Assembly (NCBI RefSeq): GCF_031581065.1
Contig: NZ_JAVLBN010000011.1
Span: forward strand, 1 to 60,559
From: Salibacter sp031581065
GTDB taxonomy: Bacteria > Bacteroidota > Bacteroidia > Flavobacteriales_G > Salibacteraceae
Length of the DNA stretch: 60,559 nt
Direction of reading: 5' to 3'
In this document: in pieces, positions 8,585 to 18,316 of the stretch
Layout: each line of letters opens with the position of its first letter
How positions within the stretch are numbered: position 1 is the first letter of the stretch
Made by a program: the position numbers and the translations under genes
The notes under the pieces: model-generated
Databases searched by the model: none
What the model was told of the DNA's origin: nothing
Seen by the model: only the letters and a program-made list of their open reading frames with translations

Positions 8585-9736
8585 ATGTTTCACACATCGG
8601 AAATTGAAATAGACAGATCAGCTCTCAAAAACAACATCTCTTTTTTACAGGATTTGTATGGAAAGGACGTTGGAATCTCATCTGTGATAAAGGGAAATGC
8701 TTACGGTCATGGAATAGAAGATTTTGTACAAATTGCTGAGGATGTAGGAGTCGATCATTTTTCGGTGTTCAGTGCAGATGAAGCGCTTCGTGTTTTAAAA
8801 GCTGCTCATCACAAACCGATTGTTATGATCATGGGAATGATTGATAACGATGAGCTGGAATGGGCTTTGAGAGGTGGTGTTCACTTTTATGTATTTGAAC
8901 TCGATCGCCTCGAACATGCGTTGCGACTGGCAAAGCACATTGGAATAAAAGCCAATATTCATATTGAGGTGGAAACCGGAATGAACCGCACAGGTTTTGA
9001 GCAGTATGAATTGACTTCTGTCGTGAAATTGTTAGAAGAATATGACGGACATTACATTTTGCAGGGAATGTGTACGCACTATGCGGGTGCTGAGAGCATC
9101 GCGAACCAGGTACGAGTAAAGGAGCAGCACAAAACGTTCCTGAAAATGAAAAAGTGGTTTTCACAGCAGGGAATTGTTGCTGAGGAATACCATACCGCTT
9201 GTTCAGCAGCGTCAATTCGCTATCCCAAAACGTTGATGGATCGCGTTCGGGTTGGAATCTTGCAGTACGGCTTTTGGCCCAGTCGAGAAACGTTTATCCA
9301 TTATGCAGCTCAGCGCGATTTACAGTCAGATCCACTTAAACGCCTCATCTCGTGGCGCTCAAAAGTGATGGACATCAAGCATGTGAAAGCCGGTGAGTTT
9401 ATCGGTTACGGTACGAGCTTCCTGGCACAACAAGATATGAAAGTAGCGACAGTTCCGGTTGGTTACTTTCACGGTTTTAGTCGCTCGCTGAGCAATCGTG
9501 GTCGTGTTCTGATCAAAGGTGAGCGAATCAATGTAGTGGGTATGGTCAACATGAATGCACTTGTCGTTGATGTTACGCTAATTGACGGTGTGGAAAAAGG
9601 TGATGAAGTAGTGCTAATTGGTAAACAAGGTGATTTGGAGATTTCAGTATCAGCATTCGGTGAGATGAGTGTTCAGTTAAATTACGAGTTACTCACACGC
9701 TTACCGGCAGATATTCCCAGAAATATTGTAAATTGA
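8585..9736 (+). CDS. alr: Alanine racemase (PLP-dependent, fold III)
   Basis: 383 residues. The PLP lysine lies in SSVIKGNAYGHG (family consensus VVKANAYGHG) near residue 38, the second catalytic residue is Tyr in GEFIGYGTSF in the C-terminal beta-domain, and MVNMNALVVDV replaces the usual MDQ/MDMxxVDV segment. PVGYFHGFSRSLSNRG corresponds to the PxGYxDG-RxLS motif. The enzyme interconverts D- and L-alanine or a related amino acid. It starts two bases after the M20 gene, so it is co-translated with the catabolic operon; whether it is the cell's only Alr or a specialised amino-acid racemase cannot be told from the window. Confidence 0.85.
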   Translation: MFHTSEIEIDRSALKNNISFLQDLYGKDVGISSVIKGNAYGHGIEDFVQIAEDVGVDHFSVFSADEALRVLKAAHHKPIVMIMGMIDNDELEWALRGGVHFYVFELDRLEHALRLAKHIGIKANIHIEVETGMNRTGFEQYELTSVVKLLEEYDGHYILQGMCTHYAGAESIANQVRVKEQHKTFLKMKKWFSQQGIVAEEYHTACSAASIRYPKTLMDRVRVGILQYGFWPSRETFIHYAAQRDLQSDPLKRLISWRSKVMDIKHVKAGEFIGYGTSFLAQQDMKVATVPVGYFHGFSRSLSNRGRVLIKGERINVVGMVNMNALVVDVTLIDGVEKGDEVVLIGKQGDLEISVSAFGEMSVQLNYELLTRLPADIPRNIVN

Positions 9737-9758
9737 ACCCCTAACGAAAGGATTACTT

Positions 9759-10829
9759 ATGGCTTATTTGAAGCTGTTTAGAGACAAGTTAAAACACAAT
9801 TATCAGTACCTGGATAAACTTTTTAAGGATAACGATATTGAATGGGCTGTGGTCACAAAAGTACTTTGTGGTAACCGCGATTATATTCATGAAGTTATCA
9901 ACCTCGGAACTCACGAAATATGTGATTCGCGGATTTCTAATCTCAAGGTTGTAAAAGAAATTGATCCTTCAGTTCAAACAATCTACATCAAACCGCCTGC
10001 TAAAAGAAGTATCAGCACGATTGTGCGCTATGCTGATGTCAGTTTTAATTCTGAATACGAAACAATCAGAATGCTCAATGAAGAAGCTAAAAAGCAGGAA
10101 AAGACGCATAAAATTGTGATCATGATCGAGCTTGGAGATTTACGGGAAGGTGTTATGGGTATTGATTTGATGGACTTTTACGGCAGAATTTTCGAACTCT
10201 CAAATATTGAAGTGGCCGGAATTGGATCAAACCTGAATTGTTTACACGGAGTAATGCCTTCGCAAGATAAACTCATTCAGTTGAGCCTTTACGAGCAATT
10301 GATCGAAGCGAAGTTTGATCAGAAAATTCCTTACGTTACTGGAGGAACCAGTGTCGTAATCCCGCTTTTGCTCAAAGGACAGATTCCGCATGGTATTAAT
10401 CACTTTAGAGTGGGAGAGATGCTGTACTTTGGGAATGATCTTTTTTCTGAAGAGCCTGTAGAGGATATGTACCAGGATGTCATCAAGCTCTACGCTGAGA
10501 TCATAGAATTGATGGAAAAACCAAAAGTTCCAATCGGGACGATGGCAGCTAATCCATCAGGTGAAATGACGGAGATCGATGAAGAAGATTACGGCAAAAA
10601 ATCTTACCGCGCGATTATTGATTTAGGCTTACTCGATGTATCACCTGACTTTCTCGTTCCGGACGATCCCAACATTGAAATCACAGGAGCCAGCTCTGAT
10701 ATGCTCATTCTCGAACTGGGCGAAAACAAACAAGATTTCCAGGTAGGTGATATTGTTTCGTTTAACCTCAAGTACATGGGAGCTTTGAGTCTGCTCAATT
10801 CTGACTATATCGATAAGTTATTGGTTTAG
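9759..10829 (+). CDS. Alanine/ornithine-racemase-family PLP protein
   Basis: 356 residues of fold-III type but from a different subfamily than the preceding gene. Lys in EWAVVTKVLCGN is the PLP lysine; PYVTGGTSVVIPLL contains the phosphate-binding GGTS, typical of the ornithine racemase/YhfX-like branch; HFRVGEMLYFGND follows. The normal product is reversible epimerisation of ornithine, lysine or similar amino acids. It is the last gene of the operon (22 bases after alr); no clear terminator follows. Two racemases from different subfamilies in one operon suggest use of D-amino acids or of two related substrates. Confidence 0.82.
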   Translation: MAYLKLFRDKLKHNYQYLDKLFKDNDIEWAVVTKVLCGNRDYIHEVINLGTHEICDSRISNLKVVKEIDPSVQTIYIKPPAKRSISTIVRYADVSFNSEYETIRMLNEEAKKQEKTHKIVIMIELGDLREGVMGIDLMDFYGRIFELSNIEVAGIGSNLNCLHGVMPSQDKLIQLSLYEQLIEAKFDQKIPYVTGGTSVVIPLLLKGQIPHGINHFRVGEMLYFGNDLFSEEPVEDMYQDVIKLYAEIIELMEKPKVPIGTMAANPSGEMTEIDEEDYGKKSYRAIIDLGLLDVSPDFLVPDDPNIEITGASSDMLILELGENKQDFQVGDIVSFNLKYMGALSLLNSDYIDKLLV

Positions 10830-10903
10830 AATTACGATTCACTCAAAACATCCTAAAATAAAACCGCTAATGTAAAAGCTGCTGTTTGAGCTTGCGAGTA
10901 GTG

Positions 10904-10911
10904 TATATTTG
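10904..10911 (+). promoter_or_regulatory. -7 promoter box of the LytS-type kinase gene (TATATTTG)
   Basis: A perfect TAnnTTTG match ending six bases before ATG 10917, so transcription would begin at or next to the start codon, or the later ATG at 10926 is used. A TTTG at 10885 is a candidate -33 element, with a short spacing of 15. Confidence 0.5.
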
Positions 10912-10916
10912 GCAAA

Positions 10917-11969
10917 ATGCAAGAAATGCGCAAGACATACATTGCACTGCAGCTCGGTGGTTGGTTGCTCTACATCATCCTGGCTATTGTAACCAACATG
11001 TTGCAAGGTCAGCTCGTGACCATCGCCATGCTCTTTCAATATCTCATTGCTTATTTGGTGGGAGTATTGAGCTCGCATTTATACAGGAATCTGATCATCA
11101 AACTCAGGTGGACAGAGCTTCGCCTTTTATCCTTGATTCCACGGGTATTGGTCGGATCCGTGAGTTTTGCATTTCTGTTCCAACTTCTTTACGTAACAGC
11201 AGACTGGCTATTCTTTGGATCTGAGAGTTATAACTTCGTAGAGATTGCGATACAAATTCTCAATTGGACGGTCCTTTTCGTGTTGTGGAGCGTGATTTAT
11301 TTTGCGTTTCATTTTTTCCAGCGCTACAAAAGCGAAGAGATTAAGAACCTCACATGGGAGGCGCACAAGAATGAAGTGGAGCTGAATAAACTTAAATCAC
11401 AGCTCAATCCGCACTTTATTTTCAATTCTATGAACACGATCAGAGCCCTCATCGATGAAGACCCGGTAAAAGCGAAGAAATCTGTCACCCAGCTTTCCAA
11501 TCTTTTGCGCAACACACTACTCATGGGACGCAAAAAAACAGTGCCTTTTTCAGAGGAATGGCAACTCGTTCAGGATTATGTGGATTTAGAGAAAAAGCGT
11601 TACGAGGAGCGCTTACAATTTGAAGCTGATATTGATCAAAGGGCAATGAAGTTTGAGGTTCCCGGAATGATCGTACAAACGATGGTAGAAAACTCTATCA
11701 AACACGGAATTGCACATTTGCCAGAGGGAGGCGAGATCAGGCTCAAGGTTGATGTGAAAGATGACGAGCTACACGTTTGTATTGTGAATCCCGGTAAGCT
11801 GGGATCTGACCAAAAATACATCGATAAAAAGACTGGTTTTGGTGTGATCAATACCAGGCAGCGATTAGATTTACTTTATGGTGAAGATGCTGATTTCCAG
11901 TTGAGAAACGGAGAAGGCGAAACTGTAGAAACTTATATCAAAATCCCTAATAAAACCCTAAGTATATGA
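10917..11969 (+). CDS. LytS/YehU-type sensor histidine kinase
   Basis: 350 residues. Four hydrophobic segments lie at about 10-30, 38-62, 78-105 and 115-135, then a His_kinase domain with the phospho-accepting LNPHFIFNSMNTIRALI near residue 163, the N-box NSIKHGIAHLPEGG and a G-box KTGFGVINTRQRLDLLYG. This branch lacks a separate HisKA dimerisation helix and works with LytTR regulators. The response regulator gene overlaps its 3' end by four bases (ATGA), so the two are translationally coupled. The sensed signal is unknown. Confidence 0.92.
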   Translation: MQEMRKTYIALQLGGWLLYIILAIVTNMLQGQLVTIAMLFQYLIAYLVGVLSSHLYRNLIIKLRWTELRLLSLIPRVLVGSVSFAFLFQLLYVTADWLFFGSESYNFVEIAIQILNWTVLFVLWSVIYFAFHFFQRYKSEEIKNLTWEAHKNEVELNKLKSQLNPHFIFNSMNTIRALIDEDPVKAKKSVTQLSNLLRNTLLMGRKKTVPFSEEWQLVQDYVDLEKKRYEERLQFEADIDQRAMKFEVPGMIVQTMVENSIKHGIAHLPEGGEIRLKVDVKDDELHVCIVNPGKLGSDQKYIDKKTGFGVINTRQRLDLLYGEDADFQLRNGEGETVETYIKIPNKTLSI

Positions 11970-12700
11970 AGTACAGAGCGATAATTATTGATGATGAACG
12001 CCTTGCAAGGCAGGAGTTGAAATCGGTTCTCAAAAACCAGAAAATGGTGGATGTAATAGATGAAGCGGCTAATGCAATTGAGGCTAAAGATAAAATTGAA
12101 AGGCTATCCCCCGATTTGATTTTCCTCGACATTCAAATGCCGGGCAAAAACGGTTTCGAATTACTGGAAAGTCTCGATTACACACCGGAGGTGATTTTCG
12201 TTACAGCTTATGATGAATTTGCTCTACGCGCTTTTGAGGTGAGTGCTTTGGATTATATCCTTAAACCGGTAGAGGAAGAAAAGTTCCTGAAATCTCTCGA
12301 GAATAAACTCGAACAGATGGAGCAAAAGGATGAAGTAAAATCAAATGAAAATGAGTCTGAATCGCTAGGTGAAAATGATCAGGTTTTTGTGAAGGACGGG
12401 GATAAGTGCTGGTTTGTTACATTGAAGGATATCAGGCTGTTTGAAAGTGAAGGGAATTACGTTCGCGTGTATTTTGATAACAACAAACCACTTATTTTGA
12501 AATCGTTGAATGCGCTCGATAAAAAGTTGAGCGATAAGGTGTTTTTTAGGGCTAACCGAAAGCATATCATCAACCTCAAGTGGATCGATAAAATTGAAAC
12601 GTGGTTCAATGGCGGTTTGCTCGTAATCTTAAAAGATGAGAAACGTATTGAAATTTCGAGGAGGCAGGCAGCCAAGCTGAAAGAAAAGATGAGCTTGTAA
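11966..12700 (+). CDS. LytTR-family response regulator
   Basis: 244 residues. Receiver domain at 1-120: acidic pocket IIIDDER, phosphorylated Asp in LIFLDIQMPG, conserved Thr/Lys in VTAYDEFALRAF and YILKPVEEEKF. A Gln/Glu-rich linker joins it to a LytTR DNA-binding domain at about 140-240 (LKDIRLFESEGNYVRVYF, FRANRKHIINLKWI). It is phosphorylated by the kinase encoded just upstream and should bind tandem LytTR boxes. Its targets cannot be inferred from the neighbourhood, which ends convergently with the next gene. Confidence 0.93.
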   Translation: MKYRAIIIDDERLARQELKSVLKNQKMVDVIDEAANAIEAKDKIERLSPDLIFLDIQMPGKNGFELLESLDYTPEVIFVTAYDEFALRAFEVSALDYILKPVEEEKFLKSLENKLEQMEQKDEVKSNENESESLGENDQVFVKDGDKCWFVTLKDIRLFESEGNYVRVYFDNNKPLILKSLNALDKKLSDKVFFRANRKHIINLKWIDKIETWFNGGLLVILKDEKRIEISRRQAAKLKEKMSL

Positions 12701-12705
12701 TGAAC

Positions 12706-13164
12706 TCAAAAGCGATAGCGCCTGACAAAAGCATCTACAACCTTGCTGTTATTTAACGGTTCGTTGATTAAAAGAAGAGCGTTGTTGAATTCGTTAAATC
12801 CGATGTTAAGTTCATTTAAGTCTATGAGCGATTTGTACTTTTTATTTTGGACTTTCCGCATCTCATCTCTGTGTCTGGCAGCTTTTTCATAGTCATGTTT
12901 CTCAACTGCGTTGATTTTGTCAATTCTCAATTGATTGAGCTTCTTGTCAAAAGCGTTTATTTCTTCAATGCCTGATTTATCTAATTTTAAAAACACCGAT
13001 TCATCATTTTTAACTTCCTCATCAAAGAGCTTCATGGAAGAGGAAAATTTGTTTGTGAGTTCCATCATTGTATCGATATGACTTTCCTCAACTTTTCCGT
13101 TAGCCTTTACCGCCTCTTCAGCTTTATGAAGTGTTTCGTTTAATTGGTCGATGATTGATTGCAT
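12706..13164 (-). CDS. UvrB/UvrC-motif-containing small coiled-coil protein
   Basis: 152 residues, almost entirely helical and charged. The segment around residues 85-115 (INAVEKHDYEKAARHRDEMR) matches the UVR motif found at the UvrB C-terminus and in UvrC, ClpC and McsA, where it mediates protein-protein contact. No catalytic domain is visible. It stands convergent to the response regulator, five bases apart. Function beyond a possible adaptor role is unknown. Confidence 0.65.
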   Translation of the reverse strand: MQSIIDQLNETLHKAEEAVKANGKVEESHIDTMMELTNKFSSSMKLFDEEVKNDESVFLKLDKSGIEEINAFDKKLNQLRIDKINAVEKHDYEKAARHRDEMRKVQNKKYKSLIDLNELNIGFNEFNNALLLINEPLNNSKVVDAFVRRYRF

Positions 13165-13213
13165 GGTGTGTTGTTTAATAATCCTCCTCCGAATTTAAGA
13201 TTTAATCCTGAAC

Positions 13214-14176
13214 CTACAATCCCTGCACCTCCATCAAAGGAAAGCCTCTTTCACCCTGGTCGTTGTAAAAATCGATAAAATGGAGCTTGTAATAATAACC
13301 TTCAGCGTCCTTGACGATGAAATTCATCCAGTCGTAAATGATGTAAGAGCTCGCATCAAAATTGTAAAATTTCCAATCGTAGCCAATGGCATCTAATCTT
13401 GAAGAAAACTCATAAGCGTTCACCATCTCACGGTTGATTTCACTAAAACTCGATGTTGTATCAATCGCCACACTCGTATTAGTTTCATTTATCAGCGTAC
13501 CGGTTACGAGATAAGGCATATACTCCGGCTCATAGAAAATGTGTGTGTATTGCGAAAAAAGTAAATCGTATTGTGAGGATTGAGGAGGTAATACGATATC
13601 TCCGGTTTTGAGGGATAGTAACTTTCTGTTGTAGCGGCTGTCTTTGTCAATTGTAATAATTTGTTGGTCAGATCCATCGAGATTAGCATACTTTATCGTG
13701 TATCCGTCATCTGTTTTATTCAATGAAACTTTTCTTTGACCTCTCGTTTTTCCCATTGCATCAACTCCCAGATCAACGATCCATACTCCTTCTTTTGAGA
13801 ACCAGTTTGCAAGAGCCAAACTATCAGGGTTGCCGGATGGATGATCTGCGAATAACTCGGGTTCGTCACTGGAGTTCACTTCATCAAAAGTTTTGTTTTC
13901 CACCAATCCGGCTGTCATGGCCATTGATGAGTTCAATGTGATTTTCCAGGATGAGTCTGCACAGGAAAAGCCCAGTTCCCAACTAGTTTTATCAGCTACT
14001 TTTATAACTGAGTTTGTCCCTAAATCATACCAAATCTGACTGTTGTAATCAGATCCGAGCGGAATTTGGATTGTTTCAACTCCACCGCGGTCGTGAGGTT
14101 CTACAGGAACTTCTTCGCGTTCACACGAAAATAAAGCGATGATGGCGAGGAGTATGAAAAATAAGGATCTGACCAT
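13214..14176 (-). CDS. HmuY-like haem-binding lipoprotein
   Basis: 320 residues with a lipoprotein signal (ILLAIIALFSC, cysteine about residue 18). The body has the HmuY pattern: IWYDLGTNSV and WELGFSC near the N-terminus and GYDWKFYNFDASSY, YYYKLHFIDFYN near the C-terminus. HmuY proteins bind haem at the cell surface and pass it to a TonB receptor. The gene overlaps the stop of the TonB receptor by one base and is the last gene of the haem operon. It is a paralogue of the first gene of the operon (20233-21477), which is exported differently. Its first codons contain the overrepresented word GGTCAGATCC. Confidence 0.8.
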   Translation of the reverse strand: MVRSLFFILLAIIALFSCEREEVPVEPHDRGGVETIQIPLGSDYNSQIWYDLGTNSVIKVADKTSWELGFSCADSSWKITLNSSMAMTAGLVENKTFDEVNSSDEPELFADHPSGNPDSLALANWFSKEGVWIVDLGVDAMGKTRGQRKVSLNKTDDGYTIKYANLDGSDQQIITIDKDSRYNRKLLSLKTGDIVLPPQSSQYDLLFSQYTHIFYEPEYMPYLVTGTLINETNTSVAIDTTSSFSEINREMVNAYEFSSRLDAIGYDWKFYNFDASSYIIYDWMNFIVKDAEGYYYKLHFIDFYNDQGERGFPLMEVQGL

Positions 14177-16428
14177 TACTTACTGATTTTTATTTTGATA
14201 TTTCCCACGTAGTATCTTCCTGTGCTTACCTGCATGGCACTTTCTCCGGTAGAGTGGGCTCCGCCAGAGCTGGTAGCTGCAATGTTGTCAACATCAAAAA
14301 TGTTTTGAGCTCCAACGCCCACTGTGATGCGGTTTTTCCAGAGTTTTTTCGTGATCATAAAGTCTAACATACTGTAGCTTTCGATCTCAGTTTGGTAAAC
14401 ATTCTCGTTTTCATCAAGCGCTACACCCTGCATCGCACCATTGTATTTGTAAAATAGCGCCAGACTCAAATCCCACTTTGGTATCGTGTATTGTGTGTTT
14501 CCGGTAAACTCAGGATAATAGTTGTATTCATCGGCTTCGTACTCTTCGCTGAGTTGATTGTACTGTCCGATGAGAGAAACGGTACCGTTGAATTTCCAGT
14601 GCTCGAGCATTAAAGAGCCTGTAAAATTGAGTCCGTGAGTTTTGTATTCTCCAACGTTGACATAACTGTATTCTGTGCTATTCACATTGGCAAGCGTGAT
14701 ACGTTCCTCGATGAGGTTGTAGAATCCTTTAGCTTTAAGCTGAAGGATTTTTTGATCCCAGAGTGTTTTGTAACTGGCAGATGCTGCAAGATTATGTGAT
14801 CTTTCAGCTTTTAAATCATCATTACCCACGATATTGTGGTTGATATCTACAAAGTAGAAATACAGTTCTTTGAGTGACGGAGCTCTGAATCCGCGGGCGT
14901 ATGAACCTCGATAAGTGAATTTTCCACTGCTGTAACGAATATTTACTGATGGCGTTACAGGTGACTCGTAAGCAGTATTATAAGAATAGCGGAGTCCGGG
15001 TCTTAAAGTTAAGTCCGAATTAAATAAATGAATTTGAGAGGAAGCAAAAACGGCATAATCACCCATCTGCTCGGCATTCTCAAACCGCTGACCTGTAGCC
15101 CACTCGTGACGAGCATCAAAACCTCCCTGGAATGATAGGTTTTGGTTATGACTGTAAGTGAAAGTTCCCCGGCTCATTACAGCGTTAAAAGTTGAGGTGT
15201 CCTGAGAGCCGGGAGTCGCTACCAGTTCTTTGTCGAGAGTGGTCAGATCCGTGACATAAGTGTTTTTTTGACGCTTGTAAATGTTCAGAGCCGAAATCCA
15301 TTTTAGACTCAACTTATCTGAAATTTCTCCATTTAAAGCGATTGAGTTATCGAATCGGGTAGTGTAGTAGAAATCATCGAAAGCTGTTTCGTTGTAAGGC
15401 TTCCTGGGCATTCCTTTGTTGATGATTTCCTCATCGAAATATTGAGAACTCACTCTTAAATTAAAGTTGCCAATTGGATATTGAACAGCTACATTTCCAA
15501 TGTATTGCTCGCGCGGATTCCAGTTTTGCACTCGACCGGCATCAGCTTTTATTTCACCGGTTTCAGGCATTACAGGATCTTCTTTACTCCAGCCGTCAAA
15601 GTAGTTTCGTCTTCCTGTCAATGATATTCGGCCTTTCCCGATTTTTTGACTCACTTGTGCTGAAGCATTAAACGTTCCTATTGACTCTACCTGTGAGTTG
15701 ATATTGATTTCTGTATTGTTTTGGTATTCTTTCTTTGTGATGAGGTTAATGGTTCCAGCAAGAGCATTAGTTCCGTAATTAACGCTGAGCGGACCTTCCA
15801 CAATTTCAATCCGCTCGATATTTTCCAAATTGATTTGTGAGAGATCGATATTACCATCCTGTCGGCCGATAATTGGAACACCATCAATCATGATATTGAC
15901 ATTTTGGCCTGAAATTCCCTGCATGCTCAAGCCTGATCCTAAAACGGGATCTTTTGAAATACGGATATTTGGCTCGTTTTCTAGTACATCTTTAAGCGTG
16001 ACAGCAGCCATTTTCTCCATTTTCTCTCTCGTCACAATTCTAACATTGTGAACAGTTTTTTCAGTACTTTCTTTTCCGTACTGACCTGTAACCACAAACT
16101 CGTTGAGAAATTGGCTTTCGGGGTAGAGCTCAATGGTATAATCTCCCGGATATGAAAGTGTATCATTCACTTTTCCATAGCCGATATAAGAAACTGAAAC
16201 TGCTACTTTTTGTTGTTTGGCCAGGCCCGAGTCTGAAATAACAGCTTTGCCGTCAACATCAGTGAGTACAGCTTTTTTCTTGTTGGCATAAATACCACTG
16301 TACAAAATGTGAGCGTTGGGCAATGGAGCCCCACTCTCAGCGTCAAACACATTAAGAGATACCTGAGCCGACAGTGGAGCAGCTAACACAACAGCTGATA
16401 AAAAAGAGAAAACGAGTCGATTCAACAT
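14176..16428 (-). CDS. hmuR: TonB-dependent haem receptor (HmuR-like)
   Basis: 750 residues. Signal peptide (LSAVVLAAPLSAQ), a carboxypeptidase-regulatory-like domain at about 25-100, plug domain about 115-220 (VHNVRIVTREKMEKM, IERIEIVEGPLSVNYGTNALAG) and a C-terminal beta-barrel. The haem-receptor signature FRAPSLKELYFYF followed by a histidine-containing loop (VDINHNIVGNDDLKAE, comparable to the His between FRAP and NPNL boxes) supports haem as substrate. It imports haem through the outer membrane using TonB/ExbBD energy. It sits two bases after the hemS-like gene. Confidence 0.9.
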   Translation of the reverse strand: MLNRLVFSFLSAVVLAAPLSAQVSLNVFDAESGAPLPNAHILYSGIYANKKKAVLTDVDGKAVISDSGLAKQQKVAVSVSYIGYGKVNDTLSYPGDYTIELYPESQFLNEFVVTGQYGKESTEKTVHNVRIVTREKMEKMAAVTLKDVLENEPNIRISKDPVLGSGLSMQGISGQNVNIMIDGVPIIGRQDGNIDLSQINLENIERIEIVEGPLSVNYGTNALAGTINLITKKEYQNNTEININSQVESIGTFNASAQVSQKIGKGRISLTGRRNYFDGWSKEDPVMPETGEIKADAGRVQNWNPREQYIGNVAVQYPIGNFNLRVSSQYFDEEIINKGMPRKPYNETAFDDFYYTTRFDNSIALNGEISDKLSLKWISALNIYKRQKNTYVTDLTTLDKELVATPGSQDTSTFNAVMSRGTFTYSHNQNLSFQGGFDARHEWATGQRFENAEQMGDYAVFASSQIHLFNSDLTLRPGLRYSYNTAYESPVTPSVNIRYSSGKFTYRGSYARGFRAPSLKELYFYFVDINHNIVGNDDLKAERSHNLAASASYKTLWDQKILQLKAKGFYNLIEERITLANVNSTEYSYVNVGEYKTHGLNFTGSLMLEHWKFNGTVSLIGQYNQLSEEYEADEYNYYPEFTGNTQYTIPKWDLSLALFYKYNGAMQGVALDENENVYQTEIESYSMLDFMITKKLWKNRITVGVGAQNIFDVDNIAATSSGGAHSTGESAMQVSTGRYYVGNIKIKISK

Positions 16429-16430
16429 GA

Positions 16431-17486
16431 TTAGCTGAGCTTGTGTTCTGATTCGACTTCACTTACGATATCTCTCCAGGATTCTAATTCCGGAATACCC
16501 GGTTTACGCTTACCAAAGAACTGAACAACCTGGTCTTCGTCTTTATTGAAACATTCTATGGCTGTGACCATGCCGTCTTCAGTTGGCTTACGTACTACCC
16601 AGGCATCTACAATTCCATCCATATTGATGTGCAGGTTGAAGTCAGGATCCATTACGTTGTACCACGGGCCGCGTTCAAGCAGCTTTTTGATTACTCCTGT
16701 ATGTATTTGAATCATGCCTTTATTGCCCACAAAAACCATGATCGATACATTGTTTTCAACTGCTTTTTGTAAAATAGACTTGATAGCATCCTTGTCCATT
16801 TTGCTTACGTACTCACCTTCAGGTGCCAGACGTAATGCTTGTTTACGAGCTAACTTGTGTTTTTTGAGCAAGCCAAAGAAGTGATGAGTATCTTCTAAAT
16901 TCACCCAATCTTCACGAAAAGATTCAACATCAATTTCACTATCAGGAGTCTCAGCTTCTTTTTCTTTTTTAGGCTCAACCACAATTGAGCTTTTCTGCTC
17001 GTTTGCTTTGTATTTTTCAATCAATTTTTGATAAGCGTTTTCATCGCTTTTGTCAGTGAGGTAAATCTTGTGAATCGCTTCGCCATCATTAGCAAAAAAC
17101 TGAATGCTTTGACGTTTCATACGGCCGTTGTCATCCGTTACGGCAAAAGCAAACTTCCATGAAGCAAAGAAAATACGCAGGTCGATGTCATCTCCAACAA
17201 ATAAACCAACATGCGGATTATCGAGTGTTGGATTCAGGTATTCACCTTTGCGTTCGTGTACCACTTCATTGTTGCGAGTAAGTGCCATTACCTTTCCAAG
17301 TGATTCAATTTCATTTAAAATTTCCTGGAATTCAGGCTTCAAAAGCGTGACATCTTCTCCAACTCTTGTTGCGAGTAATTCAGCTTCGGTAACTCCCAGT
17401 TTTGCGGCCGCGTTACGGATGCGCAATCCCGGTTCAGTTTGAATTAAATCTCTCCATTGATCTTTTAAGGTTGCTGTTGTGTTCAT
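16431..17486 (-). CDS. hmuS: Haem-degrading / haem-trafficking protein, HemS/HmuS family
   Basis: 351 residues, the normal length, built from two structural repeats. First half: VMALTRNNEVVHERKGEY and GLFVGDDIDLRIFFASWKFAFAV; second half: MVFVGNKGMIQIHTG and YNVMDPDFNLHINM, which are the conserved strands of the ChuS/HemS family. It receives haem in the cytoplasm, and family members bind or break it down to release iron. Its ATG overlaps the TGA of the ABC ATPase gene (ATGA). Confidence 0.9.
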   Translation of the reverse strand: MNTTATLKDQWRDLIQTEPGLRIRNAAAKLGVTEAELLATRVGEDVTLLKPEFQEILNEIESLGKVMALTRNNEVVHERKGEYLNPTLDNPHVGLFVGDDIDLRIFFASWKFAFAVTDDNGRMKRQSIQFFANDGEAIHKIYLTDKSDENAYQKLIEKYKANEQKSSIVVEPKKEKEAETPDSEIDVESFREDWVNLEDTHHFFGLLKKHKLARKQALRLAPEGEYVSKMDKDAIKSILQKAVENNVSIMVFVGNKGMIQIHTGVIKKLLERGPWYNVMDPDFNLHINMDGIVDAWVVRKPTEDGMVTAIECFNKDEDQVVQFFGKRKPGIPELESWRDIVSEVESEHKLS

Positions 17487-18316
17487 AATTGATATTGTTT
17501 TGAAGTTGAGTTATTTATTTTTTCATGAGCCGTTGCGGGACACCCAAAATATACTGCTGGTGCATCGTGGTAAGGATGGTGTTCAACCCGCACGGGAAAG
17601 TCGTAGGCTGTAAGTAAGTTTTTTTCGGTCAGAGCCTTATCTGGCGAATCAAAGGCAATGAGCTCACCATCTTTTAAAATCGCAACTTTATCGACATAGA
17701 GCGCGGCTAAATTGATGTCGTGAATTACGAGAAGCGTGGTGTTTCCCTGATTTGTAAACTCAGATACACGATCTAAAAATCGATGTTGGTGTTTGATATC
17801 TAAGTTGTTGAGTGGCTCATCGAGCAAAAGAAGTCCGGGGCTATCTATCTCGTGAAGCTGAGCAAACGCACGTGCAATTTGAACGCGCTGCTGTTCGCCA
17901 CCACTCAGCGAGTTGTATGATCGATCAGTCAAATGTTCAACCTCTGTATGGCGTATTGCCCAATCCACAGCTTCAAAATCGTGTTTAGAAGGTTGTTTTT
18001 GAAAGTGAGGATAACGCCCCATCAACACGACTTCCCTAACAGGAAACTCCATTGTCATGTAAACTTGTTGAGCTACAACTGCGCGTTTCAACGCCTGTTC
18101 CTGTGGCGACAAGTTTTTGAGATTAGCTTCATTCCAAAAGACATCACCTGATGCATCGTGTAGTTGGTTACTCAACGATTTTAGTAATGTTGATTTTCCC
18201 GCACCATTTGGGCCAATGATCGCGATCAACTCTCCCAGTTCAGCTTTGAAGCTGGTGGGATGCAAAAGTGTTTTTCCGCCTGGTGTGGCAAAACTGATAT
18301 TTTGTACATCAAGCAT
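17483..18316 (-). CDS. hmuV: Haem ABC transporter ATP-binding protein HmuV
   Basis: 277 residues, one ABC domain: Walker A GPNGAGKSTLLK, signature LSGGEQQRVQIARAFAQL, Walker B LLLLDEPLNNLD and switch His in LLVIHDINLAAL. FecE/HmuV-type ATPase that powers haem import through the inner membrane with the FecCD-type permease encoded before it (eight-base overlap). Confidence 0.93.
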   Translation of the reverse strand: MLDVQNISFATPGGKTLLHPTSFKAELGELIAIIGPNGAGKSTLLKSLSNQLHDASGDVFWNEANLKNLSPQEQALKRAVVAQQVYMTMEFPVREVVLMGRYPHFQKQPSKHDFEAVDWAIRHTEVEHLTDRSYNSLSGGEQQRVQIARAFAQLHEIDSPGLLLLDEPLNNLDIKHQHRFLDRVSEFTNQGNTTLLVIHDINLAALYVDKVAILKDGELIAFDSPDKALTEKNLLTAYDFPVRVEHHPYHDAPAVYFGCPATAHEKINNSTSKQYQL

